A DNA stretch of 64,000 nucleotides from Nitrospira sp. Its GTDB lineage: Bacteria; Nitrospirota; Nitrospiria; Nitrospirales; Nitrospiraceae. The notes beneath the pieces are model-generated. The model did no database searches, was not told the DNA's origin, and saw only the letters and a list, made by a program, of their open reading frames with translations. The position numbers were made by a program, and so were the translations under genes. The DNA lies in contig JAURZE010000005.1 in assembly GCA_030653545.1 (NCBI GenBank), positions 1 through 64,000 on the forward strand, in the 5' to 3' direction. Shown here in pieces: positions 30,363 to 38,949 of this stretch (positions within the stretch are counted from its first letter, which is position 1; each line of letters opens with the position of its first letter).

Positions 30363-32536
30363 TTTGAGGTGAGTTCATACACGCCATCCCACTGTTCGGG
30401 AGGCGGAGCTATAAGGTACTCTTTGGCTCTTTCCAAGTAAACCCGTGCCGGGCCGTCCTTCGGGTCGAGTGCCAGAGCCGCCTCAAAGTGCGTGGCCGCG
30501 GCTTTGAAATCCCGTTGCTTGTAGGCCTCGAGCCCCGCTCGATAGGCCTCAATGACACGGCGCCGTTCGTCAGGCAGCTCTCCCTTGCGGGCGAGCAACT
30601 CGAAGACCATCACGGGTTCCCGTTTGCCTTTGACCCGCATGCGGTCGACTTCCCGCGCTTCGATGTCCCCGGCAGCGAGTTCGTAGGTACGGGGACCCAA
30701 CAGGATCAGCGTGTCATAAAACTTGTTCGCGCCCTCCAGGCGGGACGCCAGATTCACGGCATCGCCCATCACCGTGTATTCCATCCGGGCCTGCGATCCC
30801 ATATTGCCGACCACGAGCCAGCCGGAATTGATTCCGATGCGCGCGCTGATCTCCGGCTGTCCATCGGCTTTCCACCGCTCGCGCAGCCTCGCGAGCTCCC
30901 GTTGCGAATCCAGGGCGGCAAAGCAGGCAAGGGTGGCATGGTTGGGCTCTCCGCGCGGCGCCCCGAAGATCGCCATGATGCCGTCTCCCAGGTACTTATT
31001 CACATTGCCCCGGTGGCGGAGAATGATCTCCGTCATGGCCGAGAGATACTGGTTCAGGAGCTCGACGAGCCTCTCCGGATCCATCTGTTCCGAGATGGAG
31101 GTGAATCCGGCGATATCAGAAAAGAGCACCGACAGTTCTTTTTTCTCGCCGCCGAGCCGGATGGCTTCCGGATTCCGCATGATCTCATCGACCACCTCAG
31201 CCGCCATGTATTTGTCGAAAACCGTCCGCAGTTGCCGGCGCTGTCTTCCTTCCGTCAGGTACTCCACGGTCGCGGCGGTTGCAAACGAGGCGGCCAGCGC
31301 GCCTTCGGGTATGGCGAGATCGAGCCAGAGTCCGTGCGAGGTAAAGGCGTGGACGGCGAGTCCGTAGTAAGCGGTGGCCAGGCCGGCGATGGTGGCGGCC
31401 TTGATCCATTGGGATTGCATCAACATGAAGGCCCACGCGGTCGCCAGCGCGAGGACGAGTGTGGAGGCCGCGAAGACCACCCACGAGGCCGGCTGGAGAT
31501 GGCGATGTCTCAGCATATTATCGAGCGCCGACATGTGGATGAGGACGCCCGGTGCGAAGGGGGACAGCGGGGTCACACGCAGATCGTACGTCCCGGCGGC
31601 GGTGGTGGCAATGAACACGATTTTGTCGCGAAACAGCGCCGGGTCGAGCAGGGGCGGCTTCCCGCCCTGCCTGTCGATATAGGAGCGGAGGACGGCTCCG
31701 ATGGGATAGACGGGGTAGACGTGATTCTCCAGCGATCCGTGCCAGTCGATGACCATGTCCTGTTCCGCAGTCAGGGGAATCGTCACCGGTCCGAGGCGAA
31801 GTTCCCGAGGATGCAGGGAGGCTCGATCCGCTTGCAGGAGGTCCCGCGCGACGGTCGTGCTGATGTGCAGGAATGCCTGATGGTGCGCGTATGCCAGTGG
31901 AGGGAGGCGGCGGGTGGTTCCGTCGATGTCCGGAGTCAGATTGATATATCCGAGACCGTGAGCGGCCTGCGCGAACAGCGGCAAGGGCAATTTGGCCCCG
32001 GCGTAGGTCGGGACTGTTCCGGCCGGCAGCGCATTCTGATCGTCGAGCGGGATCGTCGCTTTTTTCATGATCTCGAGCGGGTACTCTTGCACACCGTCAG
32101 GGGAAGCGGTCGAGCCGCCGGAGGGCTGTTGCTCGTTCTGCATCAGGAACGGCAGATAAACGTTTCCGGCGGCCCGCATCTCTTCGGCGAATACCGCATC
32201 AAACTCTTCCCCTGATCGATCCGGTTCGAGAAACAGGAGATCGAAGACTACGGCTTTGGCGCCGGCCTCTTTTAGGTAGTGGACGACGTACCCGTGCCGG
32301 TCACGGGACCAGGGCCACTGGCCGTAGGCTTCCAGGCTGGCCTCATCCACCGCGACCAGTACGATGTCGCTCCCGGCCTTGGTGGCATCTGCGTATCGAT
32401 GGAATCGATGGTCGAGTGTCTTGAGTTCGGTGACGGTGAGCCATCCGGACCAGTGCAGGGCCAAGGCGAGGAGCCCTATCGCGCCTCCCACTACCGCTCC
32501 GGAGATGACCTTGTTGTATCGCGTGGCGGCTTGCAT
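30359..32536 (-). CDS. CHASE2-sensor adenylate cyclase
   Basis: A 725-residue membrane protein. A first transmembrane helix (VVGGAIGLLALALHWSGWL) is followed by a periplasmic CHASE2 domain (about residues 35-345: LKTLDHRFHRY, IVLVAVDEASLEAYGQWPWSRD, AAGTYDLRVTPLSPFAPGV). Two or three more helices come next. The class III cyclase domain spans about 465-640: LFSDIAGFTSISEQ (metal Asp), NKYLGDGIMAIFGAP (second Asp and a Lys for adenine), EYTVMGDAVNLASRLE (transition-state Asn and Arg). A TPR-like tail follows (YKQRDFKAAATHFEAAL). It should make cAMP in response to a periplasmic signal. It sits between a cNMP-domain MscS gene and the SH3 gene. Confidence 0.93.
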   Translation of the reverse strand: MQAATRYNKVISGAVVGGAIGLLALALHWSGWLTVTELKTLDHRFHRYADATKAGSDIVLVAVDEASLEAYGQWPWSRDRHGYVVHYLKEAGAKAVVFDLLFLEPDRSGEEFDAVFAEEMRAAGNVYLPFLMQNEQQPSGGSTASPDGVQEYPLEIMKKATIPLDDQNALPAGTVPTYAGAKLPLPLFAQAAHGLGYINLTPDIDGTTRRLPPLAYAHHQAFLHISTTVARDLLQADRASLHPRELRLGPVTIPLTAEQDMVIDWHGSLENHVYPVYPIGAVLRSYIDRQGGKPPLLDPALFRDKIVFIATTAAGTYDLRVTPLSPFAPGVLIHMSALDNMLRHRHLQPASWVVFAASTLVLALATAWAFMLMQSQWIKAATIAGLATAYYGLAVHAFTSHGLWLDLAIPEGALAASFATAATVEYLTEGRQRRQLRTVFDKYMAAEVVDEIMRNPEAIRLGGEKKELSVLFSDIAGFTSISEQMDPERLVELLNQYLSAMTEIILRHRGNVNKYLGDGIMAIFGAPRGEPNHATLACFAALDSQRELARLRERWKADGQPEISARIGINSGWLVVGNMGSQARMEYTVMGDAVNLASRLEGANKFYDTLILLGPRTYELAAGDIEAREVDRMRVKGKREPVMVFELLARKGELPDERRRVIEAYRAGLEAYKQRDFKAAATHFEAALALDPKDGPARVYLERAKEYLIAPPPEQWDGVYELTSK

Positions 32537-32575
32537 GTTACGGCTCCACCGTCGATGACCGGAGCCGGTCGGGGA

Positions 32576-34060
32576 TCAGTTCCCGGACCGACGGAAGAAT
32601 TGGAGAATCTTCGCGGTGAGCGATTGTCCATCCTCTGCGACAGACCTCAGCTTTGACGCGCGATCGGCGGTTTCGCGCGTGGCCGCCAGCGCCGACTGCC
32701 GGGTCGCGAGGATTGTGCCGAATTGTTCTGCCAGGCCGGGGGTCTTGGATATCACCTGGCTCATGGCGCTTTTACCGATGACTGTGACGGTCAGTTGGGA
32801 TTTTGCCTGGACCGTGGCGGAGCGTGGGGCTCCGGTGAGCAGGGACATTTCGCCGAAGAACTGCCCTTTCTTGAGCGCGGCGACCGGCGTGGTCCGATCG
32901 CCCGTCTTGATCACGACGTCGGCTTCGCCCTTCATGACCACGAAGAGCTCCTCTCCCGGTTCGCCCTCCCGCACGACCTGCTCACCGGGCAGGTAGACGC
33001 GTCTCTGCGCATGTTCGGCCAGCGAGTGCAGCCCCTCTGCGTCGAGTATGGCTAAGAAATCGATCGCACGAAATTGCTCCTTCATGCCGGCCAGCTCGAT
33101 GGCCCGCAGCGCCGTCAGGTCGGGGGGCTGGGTGGTATGCACGACACGTTGGGGATAAGGGATCTCGATACCATTCCGCTGGAAGGCATACCAGACGTAG
33201 GCCATCACCTCGCCCTCAAGGCGTTCTCGGCCTCCGTAGTCATGGAAAAAGAACTTGAGCTTGTAGGAGATGCCGGACTCTTTGAATTCCTCGACGAAGC
33301 TGATCGGCGCCGGAGAGGCGACGACGCCTGGGACCGCCAACGCAGATTGCACGAGGATTTCTTTCACCTGCATCGGGGGATGGGCATAGTTCGCTTCGAC
33401 GTGAATGGCTCGGGCGCACAGGCTTTCCGGCCGGCTATGGTTGGTGATGGCGGATTGGGAGACTGCATCGTTGGGGAGCATGATGTAATCGTAGGCGCGC
33501 GTTCTGATCGTGATGTAATCGAAGGCGATGTCGGTAACGACGCCCTCTTTGTCCATCAAGGTGACCCAGTCGCCGACGTGGATCATGCGGCCGAGTTGGA
33601 TGCCCGAGGCCAGGCGCGCGATGACGTCTTTGAGCGCAAACCCCACCACGGCGGTGGCGATGGTCGGGAGCGCGATCAAGGTCAGCGGATCCATTTCGAG
33701 CACCGCCCGTAGCAGGACGAGGCCTGCGAGTGTGACCCCGACGAGCAGGAAGATCAGGCGGAGCATCCGGGGGATGTATTTCCCCCGCTTCTCGACGAGG
33801 TAATCTTCGATGAACAGCAGATCCAGGGTTTTCAGGATGACGAAGGACATCGCCAGGTAGGCGATGAAGGCCAGCCAGGGCTGCGCCCACTGGGGCACAT
33901 GTGAGATCAAGCCCTGTGTCGTGAGCTCCAGCAGGAGCACGAGCAGGATCGTGGAGAGACATCCCGCGTAGAATTCAAGCCCGGCAGGTTTTTTACGGAC
34001 AGCGCTGAGGTACGCGAGCAGTCCGATGGTGATCAGGCCGAGAATCGACGCTACGCCCAT
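32576..34060 (-). CDS. MscS-type channel with cyclic-nucleotide-binding domain
   Basis: A 494-residue protein. About four transmembrane helices are followed by the MscS pore helix and beta domain (VVGFALKDVIARLASGIQLGRMIHVGDWVTLMDKEGVVTDI, YDYIMLPNDAVSQSAITNHS). Residues about 350-470 form a cNMP domain (EQVVREGEPGEELFVVMKGE) with the phosphate-binding cassette FGEMSLLTGAPRSATV, which keeps the Glu and Arg needed for cAMP or cGMP. This is the bacterial cyclic-nucleotide-gated MscS architecture. The adenylate cyclase gene begins 39 bases downstream in the same direction, a likely source of its ligand. Confidence 0.93.
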   Translation of the reverse strand: MGVASILGLITIGLLAYLSAVRKKPAGLEFYAGCLSTILLVLLLELTTQGLISHVPQWAQPWLAFIAYLAMSFVILKTLDLLFIEDYLVEKRGKYIPRMLRLIFLLVGVTLAGLVLLRAVLEMDPLTLIALPTIATAVVGFALKDVIARLASGIQLGRMIHVGDWVTLMDKEGVVTDIAFDYITIRTRAYDYIMLPNDAVSQSAITNHSRPESLCARAIHVEANYAHPPMQVKEILVQSALAVPGVVASPAPISFVEEFKESGISYKLKFFFHDYGGRERLEGEVMAYVWYAFQRNGIEIPYPQRVVHTTQPPDLTALRAIELAGMKEQFRAIDFLAILDAEGLHSLAEHAQRRVYLPGEQVVREGEPGEELFVVMKGEADVVIKTGDRTTPVAALKKGQFFGEMSLLTGAPRSATVQAKSQLTVTVIGKSAMSQVISKTPGLAEQFGTILATRQSALAATRETADRASKLRSVAEDGQSLTAKILQFFRRSGN

Positions 34061-34340
34061 AATTGTCTGCCAGCTTCCATAGGAAGTGATCGCCGGATTC
34101 TAAGGCCGCGCCGCTGACACAGCCACGGGCGCGCCAGGCAGAAGATAGACCGGATGATCTTGGGATGCAAGATGGCGGGATGAGGCACGGTTATGTATTC
34201 AGACGGGGCAGGGCGGCCTCGTGGGAATGCGGCGGGTTCGTCGCCAGCTCTAGCCCGTCACACAGTTTCTTGCAGTCTGCCTAGTGGGGGCAACTGCACA
34301 AGGCCGGTGTTAAGATCTCGTTCTGTCTCAGGGAACGGGC
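34061..34340. other. Intergenic region between divergent genes
   Basis: About 280 bases upstream of the channel operon on one side and the promoter of the gene at 34376 on the other. No coding signal was seen. Promoter elements of the operon could not be fixed with confidence. Confidence 0.5.
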
Positions 34341-34369
34341 TTGTGTGAATGCAATTTCGTTTGTATGAT
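34341..34369 (+). promoter_or_regulatory. Promoter of a small exported-protein gene, leaderless type
   Basis: TTGTGT (34341-34346), a 17-base spacer and TATGAT (34364-34369), then 6 bases to the ATG at 34376. No Shine-Dalgarno site is present. Confidence 0.6.
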
Positions 34370-34375
34370 CTCAAC

Positions 34376-34795
34376 ATGAATCTTCGTCTCCGCATCGCAT
34401 CGTTGTTGTTCGCGTTGCTGGCTATTCCCGTCGGGGGCCATGCAGCGGATGGCCTTCAAGTAGCCGACTCTCCCGCCTTGCAGTCGCTGAATCAGCAGTT
34501 TTCTCGGGGAGGCGTGGCGTCCGAGGTGCCGTTCTACGCGCCGGACTCGTTACCGCTGTCCTCTCCGTCATCGTCGATCTTTCGGGATATTCCGTCGATC
34601 AGCGGTCGCTATTCGGTCGGGGGCCGCACCATCATGCCGTATCTCGGGGCGGGATTCGGTGGCGGGTATACGTCGGAGTTAAATCGTTCGTTGACCGGTC
34701 CTGCTCCCGTGCAACCCGACGTCGGGTTACGCAGTCCGTTAGGGCAGGGGCTTTCGCTGAATGAGTTTCAGATGGGCCTCCGCATTCCTTTCTAA
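34376..34795 (+). CDS. Exported protein of unknown function
   Basis: 139 residues from MNLRLRIASLLFALLAIPVGGHA, a clear signal peptide. An upstream in-frame ATG at 34349 lies within the promoter and is unlikely. The mature part is rich in Ser, Pro and Gly (APDSLPLSSPSSSIF) and ends with LSLNEFQMGLRIPF. The middle MPYLGAGFGGGY and the terminal Phe recall a short outer-membrane strand pair. No family recognised. The 6-base gap to the -10 box predicts a leaderless message. Confidence 0.7.
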   Translation: MNLRLRIASLLFALLAIPVGGHAADGLQVADSPALQSLNQQFSRGGVASEVPFYAPDSLPLSSPSSSIFRDIPSISGRYSVGGRTIMPYLGAGFGGGYTSELNRSLTGPAPVQPDVGLRSPLGQGLSLNEFQMGLRIPF

Positions 34796-35012
34796 TAGAG
34801 GTTGGCTCCGATTGTGCACGTTTGCTCAACGCCCGACTTCTTCTCCCTCCATTGAGCGTGCCGGTCTGAAGGGGGTATCGTTCGGTACAACGCGTAGAGA
34901 TCTCCGTGAATTGAGTCAAAGATGCGTGCAACGTGATTTGTTGATCAAACGGCTTCTTACGGGCAAAGCGGGGCGTGACTGTCAACCTGACGAGGCGTGA
35001 GGAGGAACGACG

Positions 35013-35372
35013 ATGGCATTAGGATGGCGGGTCGGGATCTCAACGGCGGTCTGCGTAAGCGGACTGCTTTATGGCGGGATCGTCCAGGGAGAACCTGAGT
35101 CCAAGGTTCCGCGCGCCGATTCGGCGCGCGGCAAGACCCTTTTTATCAGAAATTGCGCCGGTTGCCACGGGGCTGCGGGTGGGGGAGATGGCTATCGGCT
35201 CCTGGGGCCGGATCCGGCGAATCTCACGTCACCGTCGACCAGCAGAAAATCCGATGCCGACCTGCTGAAGACGATCCACCATGGCAAACCGAATATGCCG
35301 GCCTGGAAGGGAAATCTTTCGGAGAGCCAGAGCCGGGATGTGCTGGCCTACATACGCACCCTCGGGAAGTGA
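35013..35372 (+). CDS. Small periplasmic cytochrome c
   Basis: A 119-residue monoheme class I cytochrome. A signal peptide (VGISTAVCVSGLLYGGIVQG) precedes GKTLFIRNCAGCHGAAGGGDG with the C-A-G-C-H heme site. HHGKPNMPAWKGNLSES supplies the distal Met ligand, and SRDVLAYIRTLGK the final helix. GGAGG precedes the ATG. It lies tail to tail with the MauG-type peroxidase, a plausible electron partner. A second, decayed copy of its C-terminus lies on the other side of the peroxidase gene at 36607-36720. Confidence 0.93.
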   Translation: MALGWRVGISTAVCVSGLLYGGIVQGEPESKVPRADSARGKTLFIRNCAGCHGAAGGGDGYRLLGPDPANLTSPSTSRKSDADLLKTIHHGKPNMPAWKGNLSESQSRDVLAYIRTLGK

Positions 35373-35397
35373 CGCGGGGTGATGGGCCTCGCGTCAC
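35369..35397. terminator. Hairpin between cytochrome c and peroxidase genes
   Basis: GTGACGCG (35369-35376) and CGCGTCAC (35390-35397) form an 8-base-pair stem that overlaps the cytochrome stop codon. It lies between convergent genes and is likely bidirectional, although T-runs are absent. Confidence 0.55.
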
Positions 35398-35419
35398 ACC
35401 GGGGTAAGCAGGGACTACG

Positions 35420-36499
35420 CTACTTCGGGAGCTTGGGCATCTGGAACTTGATCGGCTCTCCCGTGAGTGCCTTGAGAAAGGCCACGAGGTCGGTCTTTTC
35501 CTCAGGCGTCAGGTTGAGCGGTTTCATAAGGGTGCTCAGGTTCTGGTTAGCCCCGCCCCCCTCGTTCAGGAAATCTACGACTTCTTCGAGCGCCTTGAAG
35601 GCGCCGTCGTGCATGTACGGCGCTGTCTCTACGATGCTGCGCAGCGTCGGGGTTTTGAAGGCGCCTTTGTCCTTCTCCGCCCGCGTCACGTTGTACCGTC
35701 CCAGATCCTCTTTTGCCGGTCCCACTTGCGGGACGCCCAGGTTGTGGAACTGGTTGTCTGTGAAGTTCGAACCATTGTGGCAGAGGATGCAGCGCGCCTT
35801 GCCTTTGAATAAAGCCATTCCCTTGACGGCAGCCTCATCCATGGCCTTCGGGTCTCCCAGCACATATTTGTCGAAGGCGGAGTTCGTCGAAATGACCGTC
35901 CGCTCATAGGCGGCGATGGCGTTGGCCAGATCCTGGAGATTCACATCCGATCCGAACACGGCGCGGAATTGCTGCTGATAGCCTTTGACTTTGCCGAGCT
36001 TGCGGACCACGTCCTCGTGGGTCTCGCCCATCTCAATCGGATTGTGTATCGGACCGATGGCCTGCTCTTCCAGCGAGCGGGCTCGACCGTCCCAGAACTG
36101 GAGGTGGTTGAAAGCGGTGTTGTAGACCGTCGGCGACTGGCGCCCGCCCACACCGCCGCCGATCCCGATGGAGGTCTGCCGCGGGTCGGCGAATCCGGTT
36201 CCTGGATTGTGGCAGAACGCACAGGAGATCGCGCCGCTCTTGGAGAGGCGGCCGTCGAAGTAGAGCTGCTTGCCCAATTCGATCTTGGCGGCGTAAGTCA
36301 GATTTGTAGACGGCGTCGGCGTCGAGGTCGGCAGCGGCCCGATGTCCGGCACGGTCACGCCGTCGATGGTGACGGTTCCGTGAGGGGCATGGCCGGATGG
36401 AGAGGCCTGGGCCGTTTGGACAAACGGCGAGAGCGCCGTCGCACTGATCAACCCGAGTACTCCGATGAATCCTGCTGACGCCAGTCTCATCCGCATCAT
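35420..36499 (-). CDS. Diheme cytochrome c peroxidase, MauG family
   Basis: 359 residues from the ATG at 36499 (GGAGG, 6-base spacing). A signal peptide ends near QTAQASPSG. Heme site 1 is ISCAFCHNPGTGFAD, followed by the family-typical FWDGRARSLEEQAIGPI and NPIEMGETHEDVVRKL. Heme site 2 is ARCILCHNGSNFTDNQFHNLGV. FKTPTLRSIVETAPYMHDGAFKALEEVVDFLN is conserved near the C-terminus. It reduces hydrogen peroxide in the periplasm or oxidises a protein partner. Proximity to the small cytochrome c suggests a redox pair. Confidence 0.93.
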   Translation of the reverse strand: MMRMRLASAGFIGVLGLISATALSPFVQTAQASPSGHAPHGTVTIDGVTVPDIGPLPTSTPTPSTNLTYAAKIELGKQLYFDGRLSKSGAISCAFCHNPGTGFADPRQTSIGIGGGVGGRQSPTVYNTAFNHLQFWDGRARSLEEQAIGPIHNPIEMGETHEDVVRKLGKVKGYQQQFRAVFGSDVNLQDLANAIAAYERTVISTNSAFDKYVLGDPKAMDEAAVKGMALFKGKARCILCHNGSNFTDNQFHNLGVPQVGPAKEDLGRYNVTRAEKDKGAFKTPTLRSIVETAPYMHDGAFKALEEVVDFLNEGGGANQNLSTLMKPLNLTPEEKTDLVAFLKALTGEPIKFQMPKLPK

Positions 36500-36606
36500 A
36501 ATGCGCCTCCTGGAATATGCCGGTTGCGCGGAGGATAGCACAGGCACAAGATATTCGGGAGGCCTCTGGAGCAGAGCGCTGCTCATGGGGACGATGCGGC
36601 AGGCCT

Positions 36607-36720
36607 GTATTTCTCAAGACGATTCATCACGGCAACCCCAATATGCCGGCCTGGAAAGGCAATATTTCGGATGAGCCAAGCCGGGTTGTGCTCGACTATA
36701 GGCGGAGGTTCCCCAAATAG
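36607..36720 (+). pseudogene. Relic of a second cytochrome c (C-terminal end only)
   Basis: The frame ending at 36720 reads LKTIHHGNPNMPAWKGNISD then EPSRVVLDYRRRFPK. The intact cytochrome at 35013-35372 ends LKTIHHGKPNMPAWKGNLSESQSRDVLAYIRTLGK. The heme site and signal peptide are absent, and the segment before it overlaps the peroxidase 5' region. It is a 3' fragment of a paralogous gene. Its last codons form one arm of a hairpin. Confidence 0.8.
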
Positions 36721-36734
36721 CGGTTTGGGGAACC
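36707..36734. terminator. Strong hairpin at the end of the cytochrome relic
   Basis: GGTTCCCCAAA (36707-36717) and TTTGGGGAACC (36724-36734) form a perfect 11-base-pair stem with a 6-base loop. It lies before the 3' end of the convergent MFS gene at 36777. Confidence 0.7.
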
Positions 36735-36776
36735 CGGTTGATGACGGCTGAGTGTGGCCGACTGCGAGGTGCATAG

Positions 36777-38099
36777 TCATCTTCGCAGCGTGAGGGCGAC
36801 TGCGAAGGAGACGGCCGCACAGAGGCTCAAGTAGAAGGCGGGGGCCAAGCTATTTCCGCTCCATTCGATAAAGAGTGTGGCCATCAGCGGCGTAGTGCCG
36901 CCGAACAAAGCCGCGCCGATGTTGTAGGCGAGCGAGAGGCCTGTATAGCGCAGTGGCGTGGGGAACAATTCAGTGACAGCGGCAAAGAAGGGCCCCATAT
37001 AACAGGCCACCAACAGGGTCAGCAACGTTTGCGCCGTGATCATGCGGATCAGGTCGTCGCTGGTGAGCCAGAGAAAGCACGGGTACGACAAAAGCGCGAT
37101 TCCCGCCGCTCCGGCGATCAGCAGCGGTGGTTGTCCGATTCGATCCGACCAGGCGCCCATTACCGGAATCAACAGGGCCAGCAGTGCCATGCAGCCTGTG
37201 TTGAGAATGAGGAGTGTCGCGGGAGTAACGGTCGTGACCGTCGCCAAATAGGTTGCCAGATAGACATACAGCAGGTAGAACGCCACGCCGTGCAGCCATA
37301 CGAGGCCGATGACTTTCGCCAGGGCCCGTCGCTGCGTGGCGAATACGTCCCGAACGGGGGAAGACGCGAGTTGTCCTTCCCGGCGGATTATTTCGAAAGC
37401 CGGCGACTCTGCCACTCGGGTTCGCAGGTACCATCCCGCCACGGCAATGAAGCCCCCCATCACGAAAGGAATCCGCCAACCCCATTGACGGAGCGCCTCT
37501 TCCGGGAGGCTCGTGGCGATCAACGCCCCCACGCCGGATCCCACCAGCGCACCGATCTGGGCGCTGAAACCTGCCCAGCTCCCGACATAGCCTCGTTGCG
37601 AACCGGCCGCATGTTCGACGAGAAAGGTAGCGGAGCCGGTGAATTCTCCCCCGACCGACAATCCCTGAAGAAACCGGCAGAGGGTCAAGGTGATCGGCGC
37701 GAGCACGCCGATCGTTTCGTAAGTCGGGAGGAGTCCCACCAGGCAGGTCGGGGCGGCCATGAGCAGGACCGACCAGGCCAGCGCGTGGCGTCGCCCCACC
37801 GTGTCGCCCCAATAACCGAACAGCAGCGCGCCGAGCGGGCGTGCCAGAAAGCCAACAGCGAAGACGCCGAAAGCGGCGATCAACGAGGTGGAGGCAGAAT
37901 CGGAGGGAAAGAACAGAGCGGCGAAGACGGGAGCGAAGTAACCATAGAGGGCGAAGTCGTACCATTCAAGCACATTACCGATGGCCCCGGCCAAGAGTGT
38001 TCTCTTCCTCACTGGCGCGACACGTTTCGGCATTATCGTGTTCGGCAAATCGGCAGCCACTTTCCGGCCGGCTTCAGTCGCTCTGATCCTGTGCGGCAC
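36777..38099 (-). CDS. MFS transporter of the metabolite:H+ symporter type
   Basis: 440 residues, 12 predicted helices. The MHS-type signature is at the N-terminus (GNVLEWYDFALYGYFAPVFAALFFP), followed by GFLARPLGALLFGYWGDTVGRRHAL (loop 2-3 motif) and RFLQGLSVGGEFTGSATFLVEHA, as in ProP, KgtP and citrate permeases. WGWRIPFVMGGFIAVAGWYLR is the usual mid-protein segment. It should import an organic acid or osmolyte with protons. The N-terminal 28 residues are longer than typical, so MPKRVAPVRKR (internal Met) may be the real start. Confidence 0.9.
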   Translation of the reverse strand: MPHRIRATEAGRKVAADLPNTIMPKRVAPVRKRTLLAGAIGNVLEWYDFALYGYFAPVFAALFFPSDSASTSLIAAFGVFAVGFLARPLGALLFGYWGDTVGRRHALAWSVLLMAAPTCLVGLLPTYETIGVLAPITLTLCRFLQGLSVGGEFTGSATFLVEHAAGSQRGYVGSWAGFSAQIGALVGSGVGALIATSLPEEALRQWGWRIPFVMGGFIAVAGWYLRTRVAESPAFEIIRREGQLASSPVRDVFATQRRALAKVIGLVWLHGVAFYLLYVYLATYLATVTTVTPATLLILNTGCMALLALLIPVMGAWSDRIGQPPLLIAGAAGIALLSYPCFLWLTSDDLIRMITAQTLLTLLVACYMGPFFAAVTELFPTPLRYTGLSLAYNIGAALFGGTTPLMATLFIEWSGNSLAPAFYLSLCAAVSFAVALTLRR

Positions 38100-38120
38100 T
38101 GTCGGCCCTAAACTTGGTTC

Positions 38121-38738
38121 CTAGCCGCGCTGACCGGTGCTGAATGTGCGCGGATCGAGCGTTTGTCCGGTGGCGGTGCCTTCGACGCCGGCGAGATAGG
38201 TTTGCGCGACAGTGGCGGCGGGGAGGCCGATCGAGGGATCCATTTTTCTGGCGATCAACGTTTCGGTCACCCAGGGCGGACTCACGACGTTGATGCGGAT
38301 GCCGCGCGGAAGCTCCAGGGCGGCGGCGCGGGCGAAGCCTTCGAGTCCCGCATTGACCATGCTGATCGATGCACTGCCCTTCATGGGCTCGCGGCTCAGG
38401 ACGCCGCTGGTGAGGGTGAAAGAGCCGTTGTCGTGGATATACTGCCGGCCGATGCGGACGAGGTTGACCTGCCCCATCAGTTTGTTGGACAGCCCGAGCT
38501 GAAAATCCGCATCTTTCAGATCGTCCAGGCTTCCGAACGCAGCCCGGCCTGCGGCGCACAGAAGGGCATCGAAGGCCTCGACCGTGCGAAACATCTGGAT
38601 AATGGACTCTATCGATGCGAGGTCCACGCGAATCGCGCCACTCTTATGCCCGACACTGACCACCTCATGTTGTGCGGACAACGCAGCGACCACTGCAGAC
38701 CCGATCGTTCCCGTTGCCCCGACGACGATGATGCGCAT
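38121..38738 (-). CDS. Atypical short-chain dehydrogenase/reductase-like protein
   Basis: 205 residues from MRIIVVGATGTIGSAVVAAL (GAAGGAAG upstream). The nucleotide motif G-A-T-G-x-I-G is intact, and CAAGRAAFGSL stands in place of NNAG. The segment where classical enzymes have Y-x-x-x-K reads ISMVNAGLEGFARAAALELP then RGIRINVVSPPWV, so the catalytic Tyr and Lys are missing. A known divergent SDR subgroup shows the same. It may bind NAD(P) without classical catalysis. It is codirectional with and upstream of the MFS gene, with a 21-base gap, so they are probably cotranscribed. Confidence 0.85.
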   Translation of the reverse strand: MRIIVVGATGTIGSAVVAALSAQHEVVSVGHKSGAIRVDLASIESIIQMFRTVEAFDALLCAAGRAAFGSLDDLKDADFQLGLSNKLMGQVNLVRIGRQYIHDNGSFTLTSGVLSREPMKGSASISMVNAGLEGFARAAALELPRGIRINVVSPPWVTETLIARKMDPSIGLPAATVAQTYLAGVEGTATGQTLDPRTFSTGQRG

Positions 38739-38949
38739 GTATCTTCCTTCTGGAGAAAAGCCAGTCAGTCCATGTTCTCGATGATTCAGTGAAGAGATTA
38801 GCGTCGGGTTTGTTCGGACGCAAGAGGGCCTATGATCCGTCACGTAGTAACTCCGCGATGGACGCCGGCTTGTCAGATTCTTTATTCTAAGGGAGGCGAT
38901 CGTGTGATCCACGCGAGCTGTGCAGGATTCCGGGATACGAGCAACTGTC

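Noticed and set aside
30488-32215. 575-codon open frame on the plus strand
   Set aside because: It is the antisense shadow of the adenylate cyclase. Its composition (Gly/Arg/His-rich, no motif) is typical of a GC-rich complement.
37029-38111. 360-codon open frame opposite the MFS transporter
   Set aside because: Shadow frame; composition full of Gly, Arg and Glu without hydrophobic segments or motifs.
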